From Muribaculaceae bacterium (GTDB taxonomy: Bacteria; Bacteroidota; Bacteroidia; Bacteroidales; Muribaculaceae): 51,549 nucleotides of DNA. Under the pieces are notes generated by a model. That model saw only the letters and a list, made by a program, of their open reading frames with translations, made no database searches and was not told the origin of the DNA. Below are positions 16,371 to 25,642 of the stretch, one piece after another; within the stretch, counting starts at the first letter, position 1, and every line of letters starts with the position of its first letter. Position numbers and translations under genes: made by a program. The stretch is taken from the NCBI GenBank assembly GCA_017624155.1, contig JAGANS010000003.1:1-51549 (forward strand). The letters are read 5' to 3'.

Positions 16371-19196
16371 TTATTCTTTGGATTTTGTCTGCGCGTCGAC
16401 CAGATAGGCAATCGACTTGTACGACACCCCGCTGTTGTATGTGAGACCTATCTCACATGTGCGCGAGTTGGAATAGCCCGCAGTAACGCCGGCAGCCTCT
16501 ATGGCCGGGCGCAGTTTGCGCAATGCCCATTTATTGAGCTCGGGAACGTTGAAGCCTTTGTCGCCGGCAAATCCGCAGCAGCCTACCTCGGCCGGAACCA
16601 CCACATTTGTCGAGCAGCGGCTCGCAAGTTCTATGATAACCGGAGCGAGCCCCATGTGGCGCGATGAGCAGGTGACATGTATGGCCACAGTCTCATCGGT
16701 GGGCGTGAATTCGAGATGCGGCGCCAGATAAACCGAAATAAACTCGGCCGGCTCATAAAGTTTCATGCTCTTGATATGGTTGCGCATGCGGTGGAGGCAC
16801 GGACTCTGGTCGCACATTACGGGATATTTACCGTTCTCCGAAGCCTTGAGCAGGGCCTTTTCAAGTTTTTCGAGCATCTCGTCGCCAACGTCGGGCATAC
16901 CTTTGCTTTCCCATATCATGCCGCAGCACAGTTGTTTCATTCCCTCGGGGAATATCACCTCGTATCCGGCTTTGTGGCACAGATTTATCATAGTGTCGAC
17001 AAGCGGAGCAATGTTCTTGCCCTTCTCGCGTGTAACACCCATCGTACGGTTGATGCACGAGGGGAAGTATACCACCTTGCGCGGTTCTTTCGGGGCCACG
17101 CTATTGTTCTCCAGAGTCTGCTTAGGGCTGTAGGCCTTGGGGAGGGCGCATGTCCACAACGGCATGCCGAGAGCATGCATACTGCGGCCTATTGAGTTCA
17201 CGGCATTATCGCCGAGGACGCGGTGAGCCGCATCGGCGGCTCCGAGAGCCAGACGCAGGCCACTCTCTATTCCGGCAAGATGCTTTGCCGCGAATACACC
17301 TGTCTTGTAACCCATAGAGCCTTTCGGCAAGAAATATTCGCGCCAGGCATGAATGAGGTCACCGGTGTTGATCTTCATGGGACATGATGTGCTGCACAGC
17401 CCGTCGCCGGCACACGTTGCGTTGCCCAGATACTGGAAGTCCCTGACAAGACTTGCCGCACGGGCTGCATCCTCGGGACGGCCGGTAGCATGCAGGCGCA
17501 CTATCTCGCGCACTATTACCGTACGCTGGCGGGCCGACAATGTGAGGCCGCAGCTCACACAGTTCACTTCGCAGAACCCGCATTCGATGCACTTGTCAAT
17601 CACATCGTATGCCACAGGCAGCGGCTTCATGTTCTTGACATAGCACTGCGGGTCATCGTTGAATACCGCACCGCGGTTGAGTACATTCAGCGGGTCGAAT
17701 GCATCCTTGAGGCGACGCATATAGGAGTAGGACTTTTCGCCCCACTCTTTTTTGATGAAAGGAGCCATGTTGCGACCCACGCCGTGCTCGGCCTTCAACG
17801 AGCCGTCGTAACGGTCGACAACGAGTTTCTCGATTTCCTCCATCAGATGCTGGTATTTGTCGACATCGGCCTGAGTCTCGAACGACTGAGCTATGACAAA
17901 ATGATAGTTGCCCTCAAGAGCATGGCCATAGATGCAGGCATCGTCATAGCCACATTCCTTGAGCAGGGCCGCAAGCTCGACAGTAGCCTTGGGCAGGTCG
18001 TCGATATGGAATGCGATATCCTCGATAAGGGCGGTGGTGCCGGGACGACGCGTGCCGCCCACTGCGGGGAATACGCCCGAGCGCAATGCCCACCAATGTC
18101 CGGTTTCCTCGGGATCGGTTGAGAAATGAGGCTTCTTGTACAGCTTGAACTGCTCGACGACGGCCATGATCTTGTCGATATTCGTCTGAAGCTCCTGCTC
18201 GGTGTCGGCCTTGGTGTCGAGGAGCAGAGCCGTGAGATCCTTGCCGGTAGTGTCGTGCACGGCATCGAGCGACTTCTTGTCGAGCATCTCGCATGAGAAT
18301 ACCGGCGCCCCTTTCTTGAGAGCTACAACACAACGGCAGGCCTCGGCCATGTCGTCGAAATACAACATGCACGAAGCCGCACAGGGATAGAGATGTGATG
18401 TGGCAAGCGTGGCCTCGGAGAGGAAAGCGAGCGTACCCTCACTGCCTACGATGCAGTGGGCTATGATGTCAAATGGATCGTCGTAAAGGGCAAAGGGCAG
18501 CAGATTGAGGCCCGTGACGTTCTTGATCGAATACTTGTATTTGATACGGTTGCACTCGGCCTTATCCATGCGCACTGCATCACGGATACTTTCTATCTCG
18601 GAAAGGAGTGCGGGATGCGACTTCCTGAAACTTTCTCTGGAAGCCTCGTCTCCGGTATCGAGCACGGTGCCGTCGGCAAGCACGATGCGCGCCGACAGCA
18701 ATATTCTGTCGCTGTTGGCATGTGTGCCGCAGTTCATGCCCGAGGCATTGTTTACGATAATGCCGCCGACCATGGCCGACTTCTTCGATGCAGGATCCGG
18801 AGCAAACATGCGGCCCATCGGAGCAAGTATCTCGTTGATACGCGCGCCGATGATGCCCGGCTGCACAGTGATACGCGATGCGTCATCGGCAATCTCGATG
18901 TTTTCCCAGCCTTTTCCGGCCACGAGAAGCACGGAGTCGGTGACCGACTGGCCCGACAGACTCGTGCCGGCAGCACGGAAGGTGACAGGCACGCCATTGG
19001 CCGAGGCGATTTTCAGCACCCGACTTACCTCCTCCTCATTTCTGGATATTATTACGATTTTGGGAATAAGGCGGTAAAAACTGGCATCCGTACCCCAGGC
19101 AAGCCTGCGCAGATCGTCGGTGAACACGCGGTCACGGGGGATGAATGTCATCACTTCATTCAAGAAATTTTCATGTGCCGGAGAGTCGGTTTGCAT
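16371..19196 (-). CDS. FAD/[4Fe-4S] D-lactate dehydrogenase-type oxidoreductase
   Basis: A 941-residue fusion read from ATG at 19196; an in-frame ATG at 19247 would add 17 unlikely residues. The N-terminal half is a FAD_binding_4/FAD-oxidase C flavoprotein (WGTDASFYRLIPKIV, then GTSLSGQSV, and KAEHGVGRNMAPF near residue 480). Next comes a ferredoxin-like region (CIECGFCEVNCVSCG and GDGLCSTSCPMKIN). The C-terminal part has CCG motifs (CCGMIWESKG and GCCGFAGDKGF). This is the domain order of membrane-associated D-lactate dehydrogenases that pass electrons to quinone. Its place between namZ and murT/K/Q fits oxidation of D-lactate released by MurQ. Another 2-hydroxy acid is possible. Confidence 0.85.
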   Translation of the reverse strand: MQTDSPAHENFLNEVMTFIPRDRVFTDDLRRLAWGTDASFYRLIPKIVIISRNEEEVSRVLKIASANGVPVTFRAAGTSLSGQSVTDSVLLVAGKGWENIEIADDASRITVQPGIIGARINEILAPMGRMFAPDPASKKSAMVGGIIVNNASGMNCGTHANSDRILLSARIVLADGTVLDTGDEASRESFRKSHPALLSEIESIRDAVRMDKAECNRIKYKYSIKNVTGLNLLPFALYDDPFDIIAHCIVGSEGTLAFLSEATLATSHLYPCAASCMLYFDDMAEACRCVVALKKGAPVFSCEMLDKKSLDAVHDTTGKDLTALLLDTKADTEQELQTNIDKIMAVVEQFKLYKKPHFSTDPEETGHWWALRSGVFPAVGGTRRPGTTALIEDIAFHIDDLPKATVELAALLKECGYDDACIYGHALEGNYHFVIAQSFETQADVDKYQHLMEEIEKLVVDRYDGSLKAEHGVGRNMAPFIKKEWGEKSYSYMRRLKDAFDPLNVLNRGAVFNDDPQCYVKNMKPLPVAYDVIDKCIECGFCEVNCVSCGLTLSARQRTVIVREIVRLHATGRPEDAARAASLVRDFQYLGNATCAGDGLCSTSCPMKINTGDLIHAWREYFLPKGSMGYKTGVFAAKHLAGIESGLRLALGAADAAHRVLGDNAVNSIGRSMHALGMPLWTCALPKAYSPKQTLENNSVAPKEPRKVVYFPSCINRTMGVTREKGKNIAPLVDTMINLCHKAGYEVIFPEGMKQLCCGMIWESKGMPDVGDEMLEKLEKALLKASENGKYPVMCDQSPCLHRMRNHIKSMKLYEPAEFISVYLAPHLEFTPTDETVAIHVTCSSRHMGLAPVIIELASRCSTNVVVPAEVGCCGFAGDKGFNVPELNKWALRKLRPAIEAAGVTAGYSNSRTCEIGLTYNSGVSYKSIAYLVDAQTKSKE

Positions 19197-19282
19197 CGCT
19201 GTAGCTAAAAAATATTGTAGATAATGGTTAGTCCGCGAATTTAGCAAAAAAATGTGAATTTTCTGCTAAATCCGCGATAAAA

Positions 19283-20515
19283 TTATTTATAGAGATGATA
19301 TTTGGCGGATGCCTTCCGGAATGAGTCTACATCCTTATTCCAGTAATCCTCGATGTCGGCCACCTTATAGTTCTTGGCAAAGCGGCGGCGTATCTCCTTG
19401 CTGCCGCACACCTTGTCGAACATGTCAAAGCGCTTCTTATCGCAATTTTCAAATACTTTATGGTCGGGATACATGTCGGCCAGCTCTTCCATTACATAGA
19501 ACTGCGTGAGCGACAGCGGAGCCTTGTCGACATCCGTCACGTATACCTCTACGCCCTGAATGTTCTCGCCCTTGTCTGTTGAATAGAACGGCTTTACGTA
19601 TATTGGACGGAATATGAGACCGGGGAGATTGCGGGCGTTAAGGCGCTGCGCCAGCTTGTCGGCGTTGATCCACTTGGCACAGAACAGCTTGAACGGTTCT
19701 GTATACCCGACACCTATCGACATGTAGTAAAGTTCGCCGAGTATACCGGTCACGGGATAATATATCGCTGATTCGGGCGTGGGGATATGTGGCGAGGGAA
19801 GTACCCAGGGCATACCGGTGGAGCGGAAGTCCATATCGCGCGTATAGCCATCCATCGGGATGACTGTAAGGTCGAGTTTCTTACCTTTTGCTCCGGCAAG
19901 ACCCTCGCCATCGAGATACTTTGCAAGTTCACCGGGAGTAAGAGCGTAGAGATACGGAATCGGGAACTGGCTTACGAACGATATACATGAATCCTCGGTA
20001 AGGCAACCTTCGATCTTGTTGGCGCCAACAGGATTCGGACGGTCAAGAACCATGAATTCCTTGCCCTCCTCGGCGCATGCCTCCATGGCAAGCCCCATCG
20101 ACGATATGAATGTGTACGAACGACAACCGTTATCCTGGATGTCGTATATCAACACATCCACGTCTTTGAGCATCTCCGGTGTCGGCTTGCGCGTCTTTCC
20201 ATACACCGAGTATACAGGCACACCTGTAGCCGGATCCACCTGATTGTTCACGGTATCGCCGGCATAAATATTGCCGCGAACACCGTGTTCGGGAGCATAA
20301 AGAGCAACAAGATTCACACCGGGCGCCTCAGCAAGGATATCAACGGTCGATTTGAGATTGTTGTCGACGCCGGTGGGATTGGTGAGCAGCCCTACTTTCT
20401 TACCCTTGAGTGGAGCGAAATCCATGTCGCGCAGCACCTCGATGCCGGGCTTCACCTGGGCAACCGCCCCCAGTGCGAGAGCGGCTGCCATGATGACGGT
20501 CAGTATCTTTTTCAT
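19283..20515 (-). CDS. namZ: DUF1343 exo-beta-N-acetylmuramidase (NamZ-type)
   Basis: The 410-residue exported enzyme, started at ATG 20515, gives a clean signal peptide (MKKILTVIMAAALALGAVAQ). The longer open frame to 20584 would put 23 polar residues before it. It shows DUF1343 features: GLLTNPTGVD, LVALYAPEHGVRGN (about 75-88), YSVYGKTRKPT, DIQDNGCRSYTFISSMG and DRPNPVGA. Members such as Bacillus subtilis NamZ release MurNAc from the non-reducing end of peptidoglycan chains. Its stop is 35 nt upstream of the D-LDH gene, and its start overlaps the ampG stop by 4 nt. It would supply the MurNAc used by MurT/K/Q. Confidence 0.88.
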   Translation of the reverse strand: MKKILTVIMAAALALGAVAQVKPGIEVLRDMDFAPLKGKKVGLLTNPTGVDNNLKSTVDILAEAPGVNLVALYAPEHGVRGNIYAGDTVNNQVDPATGVPVYSVYGKTRKPTPEMLKDVDVLIYDIQDNGCRSYTFISSMGLAMEACAEEGKEFMVLDRPNPVGANKIEGCLTEDSCISFVSQFPIPYLYALTPGELAKYLDGEGLAGAKGKKLDLTVIPMDGYTRDMDFRSTGMPWVLPSPHIPTPESAIYYPVTGILGELYYMSIGVGYTEPFKLFCAKWINADKLAQRLNARNLPGLIFRPIYVKPFYSTDKGENIQGVEVYVTDVDKAPLSLTQFYVMEELADMYPDHKVFENCDKKRFDMFDKVCGSKEIRRRFAKNYKVADIEDYWNKDVDSFRKASAKYHLYK

Positions 20516-21870
20516 TTCTTTTCGGGAGTTTTGGCGCCGTATTCGGGATTGATGTGCGGACGCACGAGCAATGTCACTGCCCATGTGGCGAGGTTACAAG
20601 CGAGTACCCACCAGAAGAAGTTGGCGTATGAATTACCCAGCACATGTTCCTTCATGAAACCTGCTGCCATGCCGGGAAGCATCATGCCGAGAGCCATGAA
20701 GGCCGTGCAGATGGCATAGTGCGAGGTCTTGTACGGACCCTCGGCAAAGTACATCATGAACAGCATGAAGGCTGTGAAACCGAAGCCGTATGCAAACTGT
20801 TCGAGAACGAGGCAGCAGCATACGGTGGCCTTGCCGGCTACTGTGGCAAAGTCGGGCTGGAAGTTCGACAGAATGATGTATGCTACGCAGTTGAGCGATG
20901 TGGCCAGTGCCATGGGCCATATCCACTTGCGCAGGCCGCCCTTCGAGGCGCAGATACCGCCGATGATACCGCCGACGGTAAGGCCGAGGATGGCGAACAC
21001 ACCGTAAGCCAGGCCTACTTCGCTCTGAGTCATGCCGAGACCGCCGGCATCGCGCGATGCAAGCATGAACGGCTGACAGAGTTTCACTACCTGAGCCTCG
21101 GGCAGACGGTAGAGAAGCATGAAGAGCATGGCGAGCAGCACATGCTTTTTCATGAAGAAAGTCTTGAACGAGCCGCCGAATTCCTTAAGGATGCTGCCAA
21201 CGGTCTTCTTCTGCTCACCTCCTACGGGCCGGTCGGCATCAGGATAAGGCAGGATGAAAGTGTGCCATAGGAACACCAGTGCGAAGAATGCGGCACAGAT
21301 TACAACGGTAAGCTTCCAGCCCATCGCAGCGCTGCCGGTGGCGCTCTCAAGGAAGCCTGCGATAATCACGAGGCCGCCCTGACCGAATACGCTGGCACAG
21401 CGGTAGAATGTGGAGCGGATACCAACAAACATACTCTGCTGGTTGGTATCGAGAGCAAGCATATAAAAGCCATCGGATGCTATATCATGAGTAGCCGAGC
21501 AGAATGCTGTGAACACATAGAAAGCCAGGCAGATGGCGAATGCGCTAACGGGGACGCCGGCAGCGATCTCGGTCGCATCTGGCATAGGCAGTGTGAAGGC
21601 TATAGCTGCGAGGCCGATGGCCACGCACAACTGCATCATCACTGTCCACCAGCGCTTTGTCTTTAGAATATCTACGATAGGTCCCCAGAAGGGTTTGATT
21701 ACCCAGGGCAGATAGAGCCAGCCTGTATACAGGGCTGCCGACGTCTCCGACATGCCCAGCTGTGTAAAGAGCACCATCGTCACCATGTTGATGAAGATGA
21801 AGGGGATGCCCTGCGCAAAGTATAACGTGGGAATCCACGCCCACGGGTTGCGGTATCTTACTTTTTCCAT
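20512..21870 (-). CDS. ampG: AmpG-like MFS muropeptide transporter
   Basis: The 452-residue inner-membrane protein has about twelve hydrophobic segments. The opening YRNPWAWIPTLYFAQGIPF and LYLPWVIKPFWGPIVDILKTKRWW are characteristic of AmpG-type permeases, which import GlcNAc-anhydroMurNAc(-peptides). A large cytoplasmic loop (EQKKTVGSILKEFGGSFK, near residue 220) separates the two halves. Slightly shorter than the E. coli protein (491). It overlaps namZ by 4 nt and follows the SpoIID-like gene after 24 nt. Together with MurT it would give the locus two uptake routes, one for disaccharide-peptides and one for free MurNAc. Confidence 0.9.
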   Translation of the reverse strand: MEKVRYRNPWAWIPTLYFAQGIPFIFINMVTMVLFTQLGMSETSAALYTGWLYLPWVIKPFWGPIVDILKTKRWWTVMMQLCVAIGLAAIAFTLPMPDATEIAAGVPVSAFAICLAFYVFTAFCSATHDIASDGFYMLALDTNQQSMFVGIRSTFYRCASVFGQGGLVIIAGFLESATGSAAMGWKLTVVICAAFFALVFLWHTFILPYPDADRPVGGEQKKTVGSILKEFGGSFKTFFMKKHVLLAMLFMLLYRLPEAQVVKLCQPFMLASRDAGGLGMTQSEVGLAYGVFAILGLTVGGIIGGICASKGGLRKWIWPMALATSLNCVAYIILSNFQPDFATVAGKATVCCCLVLEQFAYGFGFTAFMLFMMYFAEGPYKTSHYAICTAFMALGMMLPGMAAGFMKEHVLGNSYANFFWWVLACNLATWAVTLLVRPHINPEYGAKTPEKK

Positions 21871-21894
21871 TGAATGATCGGTTTATAAACGTGT

Positions 21895-23223
21895 TTAATA
21901 GAGCTTTACAAGCTCTGAGTCGGGATAATAGTGGCTTAGGATGCTGTCATACTCATAGCCTTTGGCACCCATGACAGCGGCGCCTATCTGACACAGGCCC
22001 ACGCCATGGCCCCAGCCTGCACCGCGAAGCACAAAGCGGCAGGCATAGCCGTCGGCATCGAAGTCGTGACGCTCCACTACGAAGGCCGAGCTATACAGGT
22101 GACTTGTCGACAATGTGCGGCGAATTTCGAGTTCCTTGCCTACCACCATAGTTTTCTTGGTGCCGACTATGCGCAGGCGGGTGAGGCGGCCCGATGTACC
22201 ACGGTCGAGCGGCTGCAGGTCTATGATACGGCCAAAGTCGACCCCCGAACGCTCGTGCACGAGCTTTGAGAGCTCATCGGCGCTGTATTCCACCTTCCAG
22301 CGGTAGAAATCGGTCGTTTCCTGATCGTAGTTGTTGAGTACCTGCGACAGTATGGCGGGATCGTCAGTGTTGCAGAATGCCTCGGGACGACCGAGAATCC
22401 ACTTGTTGGCTTCACCCTCGACGCGGAGGTCGGGATAATCCATTGTATTGGCAGCGTCGAGTCGGGCCACAAGATAATTGTAATGCACGGGCTCCCAACA
22501 GCTCTCGAATTCCTCGAACACACCGCCGCAGCACTTGGAGAAGCGCGCGTCGCACAGTTCGCCGTCATATTCGAGCACCTGGCCGCGGGTATCGGCTACG
22601 GCCTGAGCCACCTTAGGGGTTGATTGGCGTGTAATGCCCTGATAGCGCTGGCAATGGTCATCGGCGCATACATGATACCTGACATGATCTTCACGGTCAT
22701 ACCACTTGACGAGTTCGCCGTCGGTGCGGGTGCAGGCCGAGTAGTGCTCGCCCGAGTCACTGATTCGGTCGTGCTTCTCGATCTGGGCAAGAAGCCAGCT
22801 GCGCGATATTACCGCGTGCGCGCGTAGCAGCGACAAGGAGGCCTTGGCGCTCATCTCCGATGATATAACACTGGTGAGATAGTCCTCGACGGGCACGATA
22901 TCGACAGCAACGAGGCCGTTTTCATACAGGAATTCAAGGTCGCCGACAAAGCGCTGATTCTCCTTGCGTTCCCAATGGAAATTCACGCCGATCACCACGT
23001 CCTTGATTTCAAAGACGCAGCCTTCCGACGATGCTTTGAACAACAGGCGATCGTATTGCCGTCCGTTCCACACTACCTGATTGTCGGGCGACAGGGACAG
23101 ATGCTGCGGACCGCTGACAGCCTCGCCGTCGGCGGTGTAAACGCCCTGAAGGTCGACATCTATCTCACGGGCCGTGAGCACACCGACCCTTACTACGGGC
23201 TCGGCAGGATATTTATTTGACAT
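21895..23223 (-). CDS. SpoIID/LytB-domain protein without signal peptide
   Basis: A 442-residue protein with a SpoIID domain at about 100-430. SpoIID enzymes are lytic transglycosylases that cut denuded glycan strands. The catalytic-Glu region is visible as VISSEMSAKASLSLLRAHAV (E123), and the C-terminus has GAGWGHGVGLCQIGAAVMGAKGYEYDSILSHYYP, the conserved family end. Two Cys/His groups (YSACTRTDGELV, CADDHCQRYQG and FSKCCGGVFE) may hold a metal or disulfides. The N-terminus (MSNKYPAEPVVRVGVLTARE) is polar, and no signal peptide can be reached by an earlier start, because the frame is blocked by the overlapping DUF4922 gene. Cytoplasmic action on imported fragments is therefore likely. Confidence 0.8.
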   Translation of the reverse strand: MSNKYPAEPVVRVGVLTAREIDVDLQGVYTADGEAVSGPQHLSLSPDNQVVWNGRQYDRLLFKASSEGCVFEIKDVVIGVNFHWERKENQRFVGDLEFLYENGLVAVDIVPVEDYLTSVISSEMSAKASLSLLRAHAVISRSWLLAQIEKHDRISDSGEHYSACTRTDGELVKWYDREDHVRYHVCADDHCQRYQGITRQSTPKVAQAVADTRGQVLEYDGELCDARFSKCCGGVFEEFESCWEPVHYNYLVARLDAANTMDYPDLRVEGEANKWILGRPEAFCNTDDPAILSQVLNNYDQETTDFYRWKVEYSADELSKLVHERSGVDFGRIIDLQPLDRGTSGRLTRLRIVGTKKTMVVGKELEIRRTLSTSHLYSSAFVVERHDFDADGYACRFVLRGAGWGHGVGLCQIGAAVMGAKGYEYDSILSHYYPDSELVKLY

Positions 23224-24151
23224 TGGATGCTATTTCGTTGATTTCAGCTGAGGAGAGACAGAGTTCGTCAAGTATCTTGAGAATGAGGTCGGCATCAAGC
23301 GCGTTAAAGTCCTTTTCGAGAGGAGTGATGAACACGCCGCCCATGTCGACCGATGCAGGCGACAGCAGCATTGTGCCTTCCCCCTCAGTGCCGTAGAACG
23401 ACGGACGGTGACGCTTGCGCGGGATCACCACCAGACGCACGCCGGCAGGTGTGGGATAGCACAGCAGATTCATCATCGGTTCCTTCTCACCCTCGGGCAC
23501 AGGGATGGCCTTGTACAGGCGGTCAAAAAGCCTTTCGGCAGCCTCCGGCTCATCGGCCGGAGTGTCGATGACAAAAACTTTCAGAGGCAGTGAATCGACG
23601 AGAGCCAGTGAGGCATCACCGTCGGTAGCGACAGTCTTGAGCTCGGCGTCCTCGAGTGCGGGAGCGAGTGTCAGGAAATCGCTGTTGCCGGCCTGGAAGT
23701 GCATGTGGTCGGGAGCTGACGCGCCACAGCGGGGGCCGTTATAGAATACCGTATACTCCTCGAGTTCCGAAGCCAGACGCACCATATCAGCGATACGGTC
23801 GGTGATGAGCTGGTCGGTATGGGTATTGTCGGGGATGGTGAGGTGGCGCGGGAAGATGGGGAAGGGATTTATCAGCACTGTATAGCGGCCGCCCCACTCT
23901 ATTCCTTCCTGGACCTCGGGACGGTTGGCACCGCACAGGAAGCATTTGCGCTCCTTGAGCGATTTGGCGTCGACCTTGGCCGACGACGACACTATACGGG
24001 CAGGGTTGAACTGCACCTTGACAGTCCATCCGGGCAGATTCACCTCCTTGACACGGACGCCCTTGAGCGCCTCGAAATTGCCGGCGGCCTGAGGCCACAC
24101 GGCAATTTGCGAGTCGATGAATTCTGCGATTTTATCGGCGTTGAGGCGCAT
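23213..24151 (-). CDS. DUF4922 protein, HIT/GalT-superfamily nucleotidyltransferase-like
   Basis: The 312-residue cytoplasmic protein shows an HxHxQ motif, H149-M-H-F-Q153, matching the GalT/Ap4A-phosphorylase class of the HIT superfamily in which the second His takes the nucleotidyl group. Upstream are a GalT-like C70-x-x-C73 pair (KCFLCGANRP) and VLINPFPIFPRHLTI (about 92-106), which resembles the substrate strand of GalT-like enzymes. The C-terminal third repeats a shorter strand/helix pattern (LVVIPRKRHRPSFYG), as in the two-half architecture of the class. It overlaps the SpoIID-like gene by 11 nt. A role in activating or breaking down an amino-sugar phosphate is inference; the family has no characterised member that I know. 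Confidence 0.7.
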   Translation of the reverse strand: MRLNADKIAEFIDSQIAVWPQAAGNFEALKGVRVKEVNLPGWTVKVQFNPARIVSSSAKVDAKSLKERKCFLCGANRPEVQEGIEWGGRYTVLINPFPIFPRHLTIPDNTHTDQLITDRIADMVRLASELEEYTVFYNGPRCGASAPDHMHFQAGNSDFLTLAPALEDAELKTVATDGDASLALVDSLPLKVFVIDTPADEPEAAERLFDRLYKAIPVPEGEKEPMMNLLCYPTPAGVRLVVIPRKRHRPSFYGTEGEGTMLLSPASVDMGGVFITPLEKDFNALDADLILKILDELCLSSAEINEIASNVK

Positions 24152-24157
24152 CGCGTA

Positions 24158-25618
24158 TCAGTCTTTGTTCATGGCGCAGCGTGCCTGAAGTTCCCAGGTG
24201 CGGATGCGGTCCTTGTACAGGTTATTGTTGTTGGTCTTGACGATGTCGAGAGCGTGGTCGCTGTTATCCTCCCAGCGGCGGCACAGATATACGACATCAT
24301 ACACGCGGCCGATCTGGTTGTGGCGCGAGAAGGCCAGGCCGAGGGCGTAGTCCTCGCCGTAGGATGTGTTGGGCACATGGATTTCGCGCAGCATCGGGGT
24401 ATAGAATGCACGGGGTGCGCCGAGGCCGTTGATGCGCAGGGCATTGTTGCGGCCGTTCTCGGGTGTCCACTCCTTGTGGTCGATCACGCCCGGCGGAATC
24501 ATGTTCATGTCGATGTCGGTGAGCATGTATGTGCCTACAACCATCGAGCAGTTCTGATCGTAGAAGGCCTTAACCATCTTGGTGAGGGTTGTTTCGTCGG
24601 CATATACGTCGTCCGAGTCGAGCTGGACGGCGAATTTGCCGCACTTCTCGTGGTTGACACCCATGTTCCAGCAACCGCCGATGCCGAGGTCGTCGCGCTC
24701 GGGGACGATGTGGATTACACGGGGATCGCTGGTGAATTCCTCGATAGCCTCGGATGTGCCGTCGGTCGAGTGGTTGTCGATGATGATGAGGTTGAAGGGG
24801 AAGTCGGTCTTCTGGCTGAGGACACTGCGGATGGCGTCGCGGATGGTGCGGACACGGTTGCGGACGGGGATAATTACCGAAGCCTCGTACTCGAAGTCGC
24901 CCTTGTTGAATTCGATGGTATCGAACTTGGGAGGCAGGTAGCCGCCGATAGCCTTGAGGTGATCGGTGCATGCTGCTTCCATCTCGATCTGTACGCCGCG
25001 GTTCTTGGGATCGACGTAGCTGAAGATAGCCTCGCCGGATTCTTTCTTGGGAGCTGCGATGTCGGTGTAGAGGTATTCGTTGATGTGTACGATAGGAGCG
25101 ATGCGGCTCAGACGCAGACGCAGGTCGTAAAGGCCGGCGGCCTTGTAGTCGGCCGTGATGCCGGCGGCAGCCTTCTTGAAGTCAACCGCATTGAACACCA
25201 GCAGTGAGCCGAAGTTGAAGTCATCGCGAAGCGAGCCAAACTGATAGTCGATCACCGGGGCATTGCTCTTCTTGCCGTCGACTACCACATACGAGTCGGC
25301 ATAGACCATGCCGGCCTTGGAGTCCTGAGCGAGACGCACGAAACGGTCGAGGGCGAAGTAGCCGGGCACCAGAGTGTCGTACTTGGTGTAGAGCAGAATG
25401 TAATCTGCGTCTGCGGCCTCGGCGATTTTCTTCATTGTGGCCGAGGAGTTGAGGCTGTCGATATGAATCATGTCGCAGCCAAGCTCGGGTGTAGCCTTGG
25501 GATCGGTGCTCAGAAGGTAGATTTTGCTCACGAGCGAGCTTTCGCGCAGGGCGCTGACTGTGGCCGCTGCCTGATTGGTATCGGCGAAGGGCACAAAGCA
25601 GTTGATAGTTGTTTTCAT
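24158..25618 (-). CDS. Glycosyltransferase family 2 protein with two GT-A-like halves
   Basis: A 486-residue cytoplasmic protein without membrane segments. Residues about 245-440 form a standard GT2 domain, with [31 protein letters not shown] and the metal-binding [10 protein letters not shown] (DSDD 334-337). Residues 1 to about 200 look like a second, degenerate GT-A fold ([20 protein letters not shown] and [20 protein letters not shown]), where the DxD is replaced by TKYD. It lies 6 nt upstream of DUF4922 and 24 nt downstream of the amidase gene. Why a glycosyltransferase sits in a peptidoglycan-breakdown operon is unclear; the acceptor cannot be predicted. Confidence 0.8.
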   Translation of the reverse strand: MKTTINCFVPFADTNQAAATVSALRESSLVSKIYLLSTDPKATPELGCDMIHIDSLNSSATMKKIAEAADADYILLYTKYDTLVPGYFALDRFVRLAQDSKAGMVYADSYVVVDGKKSNAPVIDYQFGSLRDDFNFGSLLVFNAVDFKKAAAGITADYKAAGLYDLRLRLSRIAPIVHINEYLYTDIAAPKKESGEAIFSYVDPKNRGVQIEMEAACTDHLKAIGGYLPPKFDTIEFNKGDFEYEASVIIPVRNRVRTIRDAIRSVLSQKTDFPFNLIIIDNHSTDGTSEAIEEFTSDPRVIHIVPERDDLGIGGCWNMGVNHEKCGKFAVQLDSDDVYADETTLTKMVKAFYDQNCSMVVGTYMLTDIDMNMIPPGVIDHKEWTPENGRNNALRINGLGAPRAFYTPMLREIHVPNTSYGEDYALGLAFSRHNQIGRVYDVVYLCRRWEDNSDHALDIVKTNNNNLYKDRIRTWELQARCAMNKD

Positions 25619-25642
25619 ACTGTTTATGGTAATAATCGATTA

